11,168 bases of DNA from JBEEPE01 sp964489645 (GCA_964489645.1 CAZAZT010000126.1:1-11168), one strand, 5' to 3'. Positions 1-6,619 are shown, counted from the first letter of the stretch. Made by a program: numbers and translations. The notes: generated by a model not told the origin, from the letters alone.

Positions 1-675
1 GGGGTGTGGTCGGGGAGTCTTGCGATTCACCCGTTGGATGGCTTGGTGCAGCGGGTTCCGCCGGTGGCGCCGATTGGGGTTGGGCCGGAACCGGCGAGGT
101 GGAAGTTGAATGTGTTGAGTGCGACGGGCACGGGGATCCTGTGTGCGGCGATCTGTGCGGGTCTGGCGATGGGGTTTGGTCCTTTGGCGATGGTGCGCAC
201 GTATTTGCGGACGATCTGGCGGGTGCGTTTATCGCTTTTGACGATTGTGGCGATGCTGGCTTTGGGGAATGTGACGAAGTTCTCGGGAGCGGATGCGACG
301 ATTGGATTAGCGCTTGCTGGCACTGGGGTGTGTTATCCGTTTTTTGGGACGCTGTTGGGATGGTTAGGGGTGGCGTTGACGGGATCTGATACGGCCTCGA
401 ACGTTCTGTTTGGCAGTTTGCAACGGATCACTGCGGAGCAGACGGGGATCAGTGCGGTGTTGATGGGGGCTGCGAACAGTTCTGGGGGTGTGATGGGGAA
501 GATGATTGATGCGCAGAGCATTGTGGTGGCGAGCACTGCTACGCACGCGTTCGGGGAGGAATCGCGTATCCTGCGTTACGTGATGGCGCACAGCGTGGTG
601 TTGGCGATCTTGATCGCGGCGCTGGTGACACTGCAGGCCTACGTCCCGTTCTTTCGTGAGATGGTCGTCAAGTAG
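1..675 (+). CDS. lctP: L-lactate permease, C-terminal part (5' end outside window)
   Basis: This is the C-terminal ~224 residues of an LctP/GlcA-family permease, an inner-membrane proton symporter for L-lactate (and glycolate or D-lactate in some members). The reading frame is open from base 1, so the true start lies upstream; family members are about 550 aa. Several stretches match the family closely: AGTGVCYPFFGTLLGWLG, LTGSDTASNVLFGSLQ, and ANSSGGVMGKMIDAQSIVVA. The last is the conserved region ahead of the final membrane helix (about ILRYVMAHSVVLAILIAALVTLQAYV). At least four hydrophobic segments are visible. The gene converges on rmlB, with 20 nt between the two stop codons and a hairpin there. 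No lactate dehydrogenase or lldR-type regulator is in the window, so the physiological substrate is taken from the family. Family assignment is very sure; lactate versus glycolate is not decided. Confidence 0.93.
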   Translation, partial: GVWSGSLAIHPLDGLVQRVPPVAPIGVGPEPARWKLNVLSATGTGILCAAICAGLAMGFGPLAMVRTYLRTIWRVRLSLLTIVAMLALGNVTKFSGADATIGLALAGTGVCYPFFGTLLGWLGVALTGSDTASNVLFGSLQRITAEQTGISAVLMGAANSSGGVMGKMIDAQSIVVASTATHAFGEESRILRYVMAHSVVLAILIAALVTLQAYVPFFREMVVK

Positions 676-677
676 AG

Positions 678-710
678 CGCCTGTCCACGATGGGGTCAGG
701 CGTATTGTTT
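678..710 (+). terminator. Possible terminator of lctP, overlapping the 3' end of rmlB
   Basis: Arms CGCCTG (678-683) and CAGGCG (697-702) can pair, with two further C-G pairs possible inside. They are followed by TATTGTTT (703-710). The hairpin begins 3 nt after the lctP stop and covers the rmlB stop codon. The loop is large and the T-tract interrupted, so it is a moderate candidate. Read from the minus strand no T-run follows, so it is less convincing as an rmlB terminator. Confidence 0.4.
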
Positions 711-1763
711 GGCGACCCAGTCGCGGTAAGCACCGCTTGTGACATTCTGCACCCACGCTTGGTTTTCGAGGTACCACTCGACGGTTTTGCGGATACCGGA
801 TGCGAAGGTTTCTGCGGGGTGCCAGCCGAGTTGGCTGGTGATTTTTGTGGCATCGATGGCGTAGCGTTTGTCGTGGCCTGGTCGATCTTTCACGAAGGTG
901 ATGAGGGAGCGGTAGGAGGTTTGATCGGCTCTTGGGCGCAACTGGTCGAGGAGATCGCAGATGTGGTGCACGACGTCGATATTGGCCATCTCGTTGTTGC
1001 CACCGATGTTATACACCTCGCCGAGTTGCCCTGAACGGAGGACGTTCCGGATGGCTGAGCAATGGTCTTTGACGAAGAGCCAGTCACGGATCTGTTGGCC
1101 GTCGCCGTAGATGGGGAGGGGTTTACTGGCGAGAGCGTTGTGGATGATGAGGGGGATGAGTTTTTCTGGGAAGTGGTAAGGCCCGTAGTTGTTGGAGCAG
1201 TTGGTGGTGAGTACTGGGAGACCGTAGGTATGGTGGTAGGCACGGACGAGGTGGTCGCTGGCGGCCTTGCTTGCTGAGTAGGGGCTGTTCGGCATGTAGC
1301 GGTTCGTCTCGGCGAAAGGCGGATCGTTGGGTTCGAGAGAGCCGTAGACCTCGTCGGTCGAGACGTGCAGGAAGCGGAATGCGGATTTGTCTTGGGGTGC
1401 GAGTTGTTGCCAGTAGGCGCGAGTGGCTTCGAGGAGTTGGAAGGTACCGACGACGTTGGTCTGGATGAACTCTCCGGGACCGTGGATGGAGCGGTCGACG
1501 TGGGATTCGGCTGCGAAGTTGACGATGGCGATGGGGTTATGTGTGGCGAGGAGTTGGTCGAGGAGGGGGCGATCTCCGATGCTGCCGTGGAAGAAAAGGT
1601 GATCTGGATTTCCTTTGAGGGAGGCGAGGTTTTCGGGGTTTCCGGCGTAAGTGAGGGCATCGAGGTTGAGCACTTTGCCGAGTCCGCTTCCTACCCAGTC
1701 GAGGACGAAGTTGGAGCCGATGAAACCGGCGCCGCCGGTGACGAGGAGGGTTTGGTTGCTCAT
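696..1763 (-). CDS. rmlB: dTDP-glucose 4,6-dehydratase
   Basis: A 355-aa cytoplasmic extended short-chain dehydrogenase converting dTDP-D-glucose to dTDP-4-keto-6-deoxy-D-glucose, the second step towards dTDP-L-rhamnose and many 6-deoxysugars. The NAD-binding motif TGGAGFIGSNF is at residues 9-19. STDEVYG (135-141) carries the catalytic Thr-Asp-Glu triad (T136, D137, E138), and YSASK (162-166) carries the Tyr/Lys pair. NNYGPYHFPEKLIPL (191-205) and VKDRPGHDKRY (291-301) are typical RmlB signatures. Length is normal. The start ATG overlaps the stop of the upstream P450 gene by 4 nt (ATGA), which suggests translational coupling, and no Shine-Dalgarno sequence precedes it because the upstream coding strand is pyrimidine-rich. 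rmlA, rmlC and rmlD are not in the window, so the final sugar is unknown. A paralogue making another 4-keto-6-deoxy sugar nucleotide is less likely given these motifs. Confidence 0.95.
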   Translation of the reverse strand: MSNQTLLVTGGAGFIGSNFVLDWVGSGLGKVLNLDALTYAGNPENLASLKGNPDHLFFHGSIGDRPLLDQLLATHNPIAIVNFAAESHVDRSIHGPGEFIQTNVVGTFQLLEATRAYWQQLAPQDKSAFRFLHVSTDEVYGSLEPNDPPFAETNRYMPNSPYSASKAASDHLVRAYHHTYGLPVLTTNCSNNYGPYHFPEKLIPLIIHNALASKPLPIYGDGQQIRDWLFVKDHCSAIRNVLRSGQLGEVYNIGGNNEMANIDVVHHICDLLDQLRPRADQTSYRSLITFVKDRPGHDKRYAIDATKITSQLGWHPAETFASGIRKTVEWYLENQAWVQNVTSGAYRDWVAKQYA

Positions 1764-3166
1764 GGTGAGGGGGCTGAGGGTAGGGAGGGAGGGTGGGTGG
1801 GGTCAACGGGTTGGAATCTGACACGGATGCCGTTACCGGAGCGGATGGTGACGCGTCCGACGGGTTCGGGGGTATGGGAGGTGTCGGGGAGGATGTTGTA
1901 GCGGCGGATGATGGACGCGAGGATGAGGACGGCTTCTTGGGCGGCGAAAGCGGCGCCGACGCAAACGCGGGGACCTGCACTGAAGGGGATGAATGCTTCG
2001 CGAGCGGACTGTTTGCCTTCGTCGGTTTCGAAGCGTTCGGGGTTGAAGACGTCGGGATCTTTCCAGATGGAGCGGTGTCGGTGGAGGAGCCAGGGGGAGA
2101 TGAGGATGGGGCATCCTTTGCCGACGGTTTTATCGCGGATCTCGTGGGTTTCCGAGGCTTCGCGGACGAAGAATCCGACGGGCGGGTAGAGGCGAAGGGC
2201 TTCGCGGAAGACGTTCCATGTTTTTTTCAAGCGATGGGTATCGCCGTACTTGAAGGGACGTTGGCCGACCTCGCGTTGGACTTCGGCGCGGAGAGACTGG
2301 ATGGTTTCGGGGGAGTGGGAGAGGAGGTATAGGGACCACGCGAGAGCGGATGCTGATGTTTCGTGTCCTGCGAGGAAGAGCATGCAGACTTGGTCGGTGA
2401 TTTCCTCGTAGGAGAAGCGATCGTTGGCGACGGGGTCGACGGCTTCCATGAGGCCGGCGAGGATGTCTTGGGGTTGGGGCGCACCGTTGCGGGTTTGTTC
2501 GAATCGGCGTGCGATGATTTTGGAGAGGATGGAGCGGATGGTGGCGGCGGATTTTCGGCTACTCCGTTTTGGGAAGAAGGTGGGGAGTTTGTAGAAGCTG
2601 AGGATGGCGGCTTTTTGTGCGTGGGCTTGGAAATCGATGAAAGATTCGTAGATGGCTTGTGAGTCGGCTTGTCCGAGTTGTTCGGAGAGGATGGTGCGGA
2701 ACATGACGTCGGCAGTGACGCAGGTCATTTCGCCATCGATTTCGAGTGGGGCAGAGGATTGGGAGGCGGGATCGAGGCGTTGGAGCATGGCTTCGACGGC
2801 ATCGAGCATTTTGGGGAAGACGGCTTGGAGTCGTGCTTGGGCGAAGGCTTGGTCGACGAGGCGGCGTTGGCGTTCCCAGATGGGACCGTTGGTGGTGAAG
2901 ATGCTGTTACCGAGGAGGGGTTCGAGGATTTCGTGCATCAGTTGGTGTTTGGGGTAGCGCGATGCGTTTTCGACGAGGATGCGTCGGACCCAGAGGGGTT
3001 CATTGACCATGTAGAGGTCGAGGCCACGTTGGTGGATGTGGCCCATTTTCATGCTGTAACTTTTCTCGAAGAGCACGTGGAGCCAGGAGTGCCAACCGCG
3101 GAGGAAGCGCAGGAGGAAGGAACTCTTGTTCTGGTGGGGTTTTGGGTAGGGGGGGGTGAATGACAT
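1760..3166 (-). CDS. Cytochrome P450 (fatty-acid-hydroxylase-like class)
   Basis: A 468-aa heme monooxygenase, probably inserting oxygen into a hydrophobic substrate. P450 landmarks appear in order: C-helix WERQRR (97-102), I-helix AGHETSA (266-272) with the acid/Thr oxygen-activation pair, K-helix EALR (ExxR, 322-325) followed by LYPP, NPERF (375-379), and the heme loop FSAGPRVCVG (395-404) with C402 as thiolate ligand. The catalytic set is therefore complete. The class resembles CYP102-heme-domain/CYP4/CYP110-type proteins, which often act on long-chain lipids; the substrate here is unknown. It is not fused to a reductase, and no ferredoxin or reductase gene is in the window. The C-terminus ends in a Pro/Ser tail (about 453-468) encoded by a G-run-rich segment of the + strand. 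The start lies 2 nt after the stop of the upstream hydrolase gene. The stop overlaps the rmlB start. Confidence 0.95.
   Translation of the reverse strand: MSFTPPYPKPHQNKSSFLLRFLRGWHSWLHVLFEKSYSMKMGHIHQRGLDLYMVNEPLWVRRILVENASRYPKHQLMHEILEPLLGNSIFTTNGPIWERQRRLVDQAFAQARLQAVFPKMLDAVEAMLQRLDPASQSSAPLEIDGEMTCVTADVMFRTILSEQLGQADSQAIYESFIDFQAHAQKAAILSFYKLPTFFPKRSSRKSAATIRSILSKIIARRFEQTRNGAPQPQDILAGLMEAVDPVANDRFSYEEITDQVCMLFLAGHETSASALAWSLYLLSHSPETIQSLRAEVQREVGQRPFKYGDTHRLKKTWNVFREALRLYPPVGFFVREASETHEIRDKTVGKGCPILISPWLLHRHRSIWKDPDVFNPERFETDEGKQSAREAFIPFSAGPRVCVGAAFAAQEAVLILASIIRRYNILPDTSHTPEPVGRVTIRSGNGIRVRFQPVDPTHPPSLPSAPSP
1769..1802 (+). other. G-quadruplex-type cluster at the P450/rmlB junction
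   Basis: Seven runs of three or more G in 34 nt (1769-1773, 1778-1780, 1783-1785, 1787-1789, 1791-1793, 1795-1797, 1799-1802), with loops of 1 to 4 nt. This comfortably satisfies the usual four-run G-quadruplex pattern. It starts 6 nt upstream of the rmlB start codon on the template strand for P450/rmlB transcription and encodes the Pro/Ser tail of the P450. Confidence 0.7.
3136..3156 (+). other. Second G-run cluster at the 5' end of the P450 gene
   Basis: GGGG (3136-3139), GGG (3144-3146) and an 8-G run (3149-3156) can supply four G-tracts with short loops. It covers the first ~10 codons of the P450 gene on the template strand. Weaker than the 1769-1802 cluster because the 8-G run must be split. 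Confidence 0.45.
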
Positions 3167-3168
3167 GG

Positions 3169-4326
3169 TCAGTCCTCGGGGAGGTGGAGTTCGCTGAGGG
3201 GCGAGGGGCCTGCGGTGATGCGGAAGTAGTCGTAGGGAGTTGGCAGTTCGGATGCCATGAGGTACTGGAAGTGGAGTCGTATCTTGTTCCAGCGGAGTTT
3301 TTTGTACGTTTCTGGTGTGAACATGCGGAACACGCGTGCGTTGAGGCAGCGGACGCGGTTTGGCGAGGCGCCGGGGATGTTTGAGGCGGTGAGAGGGTTC
3401 TGTTTGAAGAAGCAGAGGGGATCTGGGGGGGCTGAGATATCGGTCCAGGGGAGGGTTGCGTTGGAGACGGTCTCAAGTTCGGAGTGGAAGAGGGTGGCGG
3501 GGAGAAAACTGAGGAGGGGGATGCATTGGCCGAGGGTGAGCAGATGAAGTCTGGGGGGTGGTTGGAGGTTTTTGGAGGTGAGCAGGCGTTGGAGTTGGGC
3601 TGCGACGGAGACGGCGAGGAGGGAGCCGACGCTATGTCCGATGAGAAGGGTTTCGTCGGTGGGGTTGGTTTGATGTGAGGCGAGGATGTGCTCGGCCATG
3701 GCGGAGGCTCGATGAGCGAGTTCGGGGATCTGGAGGGTGTGCCATCGATGGATGAGTGAGTAGGTTCTGAGGAGCCATGCGAGGCCGAGTTTTGATCCTC
3801 CGGCGAGGATGGCGGGGGCGAGGAGGGATGCGAGGAGCGGGGTGAGGATGGAGGGCGGCACGCTGGGCAGGTCGGGGAGGGCGAGTGCGAGGGATCGGCC
3901 GAGGAAGAGGGCGAGGGTTGAGGTGGCGGCGTAGTAGGCGACGGGAAGAGTTCCGGTGAGGAAAGCGTTTCGGGAGTGGGAGCGCACCTTTTGGAAGCCG
4001 CGGGCTGCGGCGAAGCGGAGGTAGGCGGGGACGGCTTGGGAGAGGACGGCGAGGTGGTTGTGCGTCCAGTTTTGGCGGATGATGTCCTCCCAGCCAAGGA
4101 AGTGGTAATCGGTGAGGGTGGTTGTTTGGCCCCATTGGGCCTTGATTTCCCAGCGATGGAAGTGGGGTGGGAGGGGGATGCGGTGGGAGACGGAGAGTTG
4201 GGCGTGGTTGTGGCGTGTTTGGAGGGCGGATTGGGTTTGGTAGAGGTGGTGGTAGTGGCGAGCGCCTCGAGGGTCGAATCCGGGCAGGTAATGGACGCGA
4301 CGTGTTTGGATCGTTTCTGCGGGCAC
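3169..4326 (-). CDS. Membrane-associated alpha/beta-hydrolase-fold protein, function unknown
   Basis: A 385-aa protein with a serine-hydrolase nucleophile elbow, LLIGHSVGSLLA, giving GHSVG at 230-234 with S232 as predicted nucleophile. The N-terminus begins with a conspicuous HYLPGFDPRG block (12-20), which may be the first beta strand and oxyanion region. Between it and the elbow lie two hydrophobic segments (about 122-146 and 153-176), suggesting a membrane anchor or hairpin placed before the nucleophile. D296 or D302 (WTDISAPPDP) and H352 (KIRLHFQYL) are plausible remaining triad members, but this is inference. Translation starts at a GTG codon, 3 nt after the stop of the upstream membrane-protein gene. 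It precedes the P450 by 2 nt, so the two products probably share a pathway, for example hydrolysis or release of a lipid or ester the P450 oxidises. I recognise the fold, not a characterised family. Confidence 0.8.
   Translation of the reverse strand: MPAETIQTRRVHYLPGFDPRGARHYHHLYQTQSALQTRHNHAQLSVSHRIPLPPHFHRWEIKAQWGQTTTLTDYHFLGWEDIIRQNWTHNHLAVLSQAVPAYLRFAAARGFQKVRSHSRNAFLTGTLPVAYYAATSTLALFLGRSLALALPDLPSVPPSILTPLLASLLAPAILAGGSKLGLAWLLRTYSLIHRWHTLQIPELAHRASAMAEHILASHQTNPTDETLLIGHSVGSLLAVSVAAQLQRLLTSKNLQPPPRLHLLTLGQCIPLLSFLPATLFHSELETVSNATLPWTDISAPPDPLCFFKQNPLTASNIPGASPNRVRCLNARVFRMFTPETYKKLRWNKIRLHFQYLMASELPTPYDYFRITAGPSPLSELHLPED
3173..3177 (-). promoter_or_regulatory. Ribosome binding site of the P450 gene
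   Basis: On the minus strand this reads GAGGA, and the spacing from GAGG to the ATG at 3166 is about 8 nt. It lies inside the last codons of the upstream hydrolase gene, which supports the chosen P450 start and co-translation from one mRNA. It is the only clear Shine-Dalgarno sequence among the minus-strand starts. Confidence 0.6.
4164..4187 (+). other. Third G-run cluster, within the alpha/beta hydrolase gene
   Basis: G-runs at 4164-4167, 4169-4171, 4173-4177 and 4185-4187 with loops of 1, 1 and 7 nt. It meets the four-run pattern at the limit of loop length, on the template strand of the hydrolase gene. Confidence 0.45.
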
Positions 4327-4329
4327 GGA

Positions 4330-4686
4330 TTAGCGGATGGTTTGTTCGTGGAGGCGTTTGGCGAGGACGAGGTCGACGACGGCTTGTTCTCGGCGGTTGG
4401 ACCGTTGGCAGTGGCCTTTTTGGAAACGGTCGGTGAGGGCGATGATGGTTTTGCCCCACCAGGTTTCGCGTTGTCGCCATGCGTGAGAGGAGACGGATTC
4501 CCAGGCGAGGCCATTGAAGAGGGTGGCATTGACGAAATGGTCGAGGGCACGAACGCCGTTCCGCGCGCGCGAGGTTTTCCCGAAGAGGCCGACGGCGAGG
4601 ATGAGCAGGTAGCCGAGGATTGCCATGGGGACGATGACGGTCATCAGGAGGAAGCCAGCGGCTCTTTCTTTGAGGGTGCTGAGCAT
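4330..4686 (-). CDS. Small membrane protein with LDxFxNA...HC pattern, unknown function
   Basis: A 118-aa protein with one long or two closely spaced N-terminal hydrophobic segments (about 10-35, FLLMTVIVPMAILGYLLILA), then a soluble, positively charged tail. The tail contains LDHFVNATLFNG, then WESVSSHAWRQR, and later DRFQKGHC. From memory this spacing resembles small proteins of proteobacterial phages and plasmids with an LDxxxNAxxxG...ETxSSRxxR...HC pattern, whose function is also unclear; I cannot confirm homology here. It appears to be the first gene of the minus-strand unit with the hydrolase, P450 and rmlB. No Shine-Dalgarno sequence precedes the ATG. Only 43 nt separate it from the divergent hydrolase gene at 4730, so its promoter must lie there or inside that gene. 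The reading frame is supported by the same minus-strand codon bias as its neighbours. Confidence 0.7.
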   Translation of the reverse strand: MLSTLKERAAGFLLMTVIVPMAILGYLLILAVGLFGKTSRARNGVRALDHFVNATLFNGLAWESVSSHAWRQRETWWGKTIIALTDRFQKGHCQRSNRREQAVVDLVLAKRLHEQTIR

Positions 4687-4729
4687 TGGTGGAGATGGAC
4701 TTGGGATGAGGGGCGGCTAACGTGGCGGG

Positions 4730-5425
4730 ATGCGACTCACGTTTTACGGGCACTCATGTTTTCTTCTGGAGACGATGGGGGTGAAAGTCTTGGTGGACCC
4801 CTTTTTTTCCAACAATCCCTCTGCGGCAGCGGCGGGAGTGACGGCGGATGGGGTGGAAGCGGACTGGGTGCTAGTGTCGCATGGCCATTTTGACCATGTC
4901 GAGGACGCTGCTTCTGTTGCGATTCGGGTGGGGGCGAGGGTGGCGGCGTGTTTTGAGGTGACGGAGTGGTTGCGAGGGAAGGGGGTTTCTGGGGAGCGGT
5001 TGGAGCCGATGAATGTGGGGGGGGCGATTTCGACGCCGTTTGGTCGGTTGAGGTATACGGTGGCGGAGCATTCGAGCACGATGCCGGACGGCACGCCTGG
5101 GGGTGTTGCGGGCGGCTTCTTGATCGAGAATGCGGAGGGGACGTTTTTTTACTCGGGGGACTCGGCATTGACGCGCGAGTTCCGGACGCTTGGGGAGTTG
5201 TATCGGATTGATGTGGCGGCTTTGTGTTTGGGAGATCGTTTCACGATGGGGCCGGTTGAGGCGGCGGTGGCGGCGCGTTGGTTACGGTGTTTGCGGGTGA
5301 TTGGGGTTCACTACGACACGTGGCCTGCGATTATGTTGGATCGAGAGGCGGCGGCGGGTGCGTTTGGGGAGGCTGGTGTGGAGTTGTTGTTGCCTGCGGC
5401 GGGGGAATCGGTTGATTTGGCTTGA
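4730..5425 (+). CDS. UPF0173-family metal-dependent hydrolase (metallo-beta-lactamase fold)
   Basis: A 231-aa cytoplasmic protein of the YtkL/UPF0173 type. The fold's metal site is visible: H8 in FYGHSCFLLE, the HGHFDH motif (51-56), AEHSS with H114, YSGDSA with D144, and GVHYDTWP with H194. The GDRFTMGP segment (168-175) is also typical of this family. The protein would bind two metal ions and hydrolyse an unknown substrate; no member has a well-settled physiological reaction as far as I know, so none is assigned. Length is normal for the family. The start ATG matches the family N-terminus (short strand then GHS), although only a weak purine stretch precedes it. It is divergent from the minus-strand unit with 43 nt between starts. 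It is followed by the gap promoter 15 nt after its stop, so it is probably not co-transcribed with gap as a dedicated operon. Confidence 0.92.
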   Translation: MRLTFYGHSCFLLETMGVKVLVDPFFSNNPSAAAAGVTADGVEADWVLVSHGHFDHVEDAASVAIRVGARVAACFEVTEWLRGKGVSGERLEPMNVGGAISTPFGRLRYTVAEHSSTMPDGTPGGVAGGFLIENAEGTFFYSGDSALTREFRTLGELYRIDVAALCLGDRFTMGPVEAAVAARWLRCLRVIGVHYDTWPAIMLDREAAAGAFGEAGVELLLPAAGESVDLA

Positions 5426-5439
5426 GGCGGGCCTCTGGC

Positions 5440-5468
5440 TTGACCTCTTGGTGAGGATGCCCGATAAC
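5440..5468 (+). promoter_or_regulatory. Sigma70-like promoter upstream of gap
   Basis: TTGACC at 5440-5445 (5 of 6 to the -35 consensus), then exactly 17 nt, then GATAAC at 5463-5468 (4 of 6 to TATAAT). It sits in the 108-nt gap before gap and would give a leader of roughly 60 nt. CCGATA (5461-5466), overlapping the -10, has an inverted partner TATCGG at 5485-5490, a possible operator-like or leader hairpin of low confidence. A second AT-rich box, TATATT at 5520-5525, lies 8 nt before the gap ATG but has no matching -35. Confidence 0.55.
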
Positions 5469-5533
5469 CGAGGGTTTGCGGCCGTATCGGGGAATCCCTG
5501 CGGTGCACGAGAGGTTTTATATATTACACATCC

Positions 5534-6577
5534 ATGATTAAGATTGGCATTAATGGTTTTGGACGTATTGGACGTCTGGTTTTTCGGGCAATTTGTGACC
5601 AAGGTCTTCTGGGCAAGGAGATTGATGTTGTTGCGGTGAATGATTTGGTGCCGGCGGACAATTTGGCATATCTGGTGAAGTACGACTCTGTTCAGGGGCG
5701 GTATCACGGGGAGGTTCGGAGCGAGAAGAGTTCGGCGGCGGCGGAGGAGGACGATGTGTTGGTGGTGGATGGGCACAAGATCAAGTGTTTGGCGGTGAAG
5801 GAAGGTCCGGCGGCGTTGCCGTGGAAGGATTTGGGTGTGGATGTGGTGATTGAGAGCACGGGGTTGTTCACGGATGCGGAGAAGGCGAAAGGCCATTTGC
5901 AGGCGGGTGCGAAGAAGGTGGTGATTTCGGCTCCGGCGAAGGGAGAGGACATCACGGTGGTGATGGGGGTGAACCACGAGAAGTACGACACGACGAAGCA
6001 CTCGATCATCTCGAATGCGAGTTGCACGACGAACTGTTTGGCGCCGGTGGTGCACGTTCTTTTGAAGGAAGGGTTCGGGATTGAGGAAGGTCTGATGACG
6101 ACGGTGCATTCTTACACGGCGACGCAGAAGACGGTGGATGGTCCTTCGAAGAAGGATTGGAAGGGCGGTCGTTCGGCGGCGATCAACATCATCCCGAGCG
6201 CGACGGGTGCTGCGAAAGCGGTGGGGTTGGCGATTCCTGAGGTGAAAGGTAAGTTGACTGGGATGGCGTTCCGCGTTCCGACCCCGACGGTTTCGGTGGT
6301 GGATTTGACGGTTCGGACGGTGAAGGAAACCTCTTACAAAGAGATTTGCGAGGCGATGAAGCGCGCCAGCGAGACGTATCTCAAGGGCGTTTTGGGGTAT
6401 ACGTCGGATGAAGTGGTTTCGAGTGACTTCATCCACGATCGTCATTCTTCGATTTTCGACGCGGGTTCTGGCATCGAACTGAATTCTCGGTTCTTCAAGT
6501 TGGTGAGTTGGTACGACAACGAGTGGGGTTATTCCAATCGTTGTGTGGACTTGGTCCGGCACATTGCTGGTCGGTAG
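5534..6577 (+). CDS. gap: Glyceraldehyde-3-phosphate dehydrogenase, type I
   Basis: A 347-aa cytoplasmic glycolytic enzyme oxidising glyceraldehyde 3-phosphate to 1,3-bisphosphoglycerate with NAD. The Rossmann motif INGFGRIGR is at 6-14. AVNDL places Asp37 at the end of the second strand, which favours NAD over NADP. The active site SNASCTTN (160-167) carries C164, and H192 in TTVHSYTATQ is the general base. WYDNEWGYSNR (326-336) is the standard C-terminal signature. Length is slightly above the usual ~335 aa because of an insertion near 65-75 (acidic/Ala-rich). The start fits the family N-terminus exactly, but the bases before the ATG are AT-rich and carry no Shine-Dalgarno sequence at a normal distance; the nearest is GAGAGG about 20 nt upstream. 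It has its own promoter and a strong terminator, so it can be expressed separately from pgk. Confidence 0.97.
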   Translation: MIKIGINGFGRIGRLVFRAICDQGLLGKEIDVVAVNDLVPADNLAYLVKYDSVQGRYHGEVRSEKSSAAAEEDDVLVVDGHKIKCLAVKEGPAALPWKDLGVDVVIESTGLFTDAEKAKGHLQAGAKKVVISAPAKGEDITVVMGVNHEKYDTTKHSIISNASCTTNCLAPVVHVLLKEGFGIEEGLMTTVHSYTATQKTVDGPSKKDWKGGRSAAINIIPSATGAAKAVGLAIPEVKGKLTGMAFRVPTPTVSVVDLTVRTVKETSYKEICEAMKRASETYLKGVLGYTSDEVVSSDFIHDRHSSIFDAGSGIELNSRFFKLVSWYDNEWGYSNRCVDLVRHIAGR

Positions 6578-6586
6578 GTTTCATCG

Positions 6587-6619
6587 AGACCCGCGGAGCG
6601 ATCCGCGGGTCTTGTTTTT
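6587..6619 (+). terminator. Rho-independent terminator after gap
   Basis: An 11-bp perfect stem (6587-6597 with 6602-6612, core CCCGCGG) closed by the four-base loop GCGA, a GNRA tetraloop, and followed by TTGTTTTT. It begins 10 nt after the gap stop codon. It should end most gap transcripts or allow partial read-through into pgk. Confidence 0.9.

Noticed and set aside
3000..4550. 516-aa minus-strand frame rich in Ser/Pro/Thr
   Set aside because: It is a frame-shifted reading of the hydrolase and neighbouring genes. C-rich codons on this strand give Pro/Ser and suppress stops.
3976..4893. 305-aa plus-strand frame, Gly/Glu/Val-rich
   Set aside because: Antisense to the hydrolase and small membrane protein genes and overlapping the UPF0173 start. 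Its low-complexity composition matches the G-rich strand, not a protein family.
5424..5435. GAGGC/GCCTC hairpin at the end of the UPF0173 gene
   Set aside because: Only 5 bp with a 2-nt loop and no T-run, so not a credible terminator.
5282..6562. 426-aa minus-strand frame opposite gap
   Set aside because: Arg/His-rich translation with no recognisable motif, lying entirely antisense to a complete gap gene and the end of the UPF0173 gene. Stop-free by strand composition.
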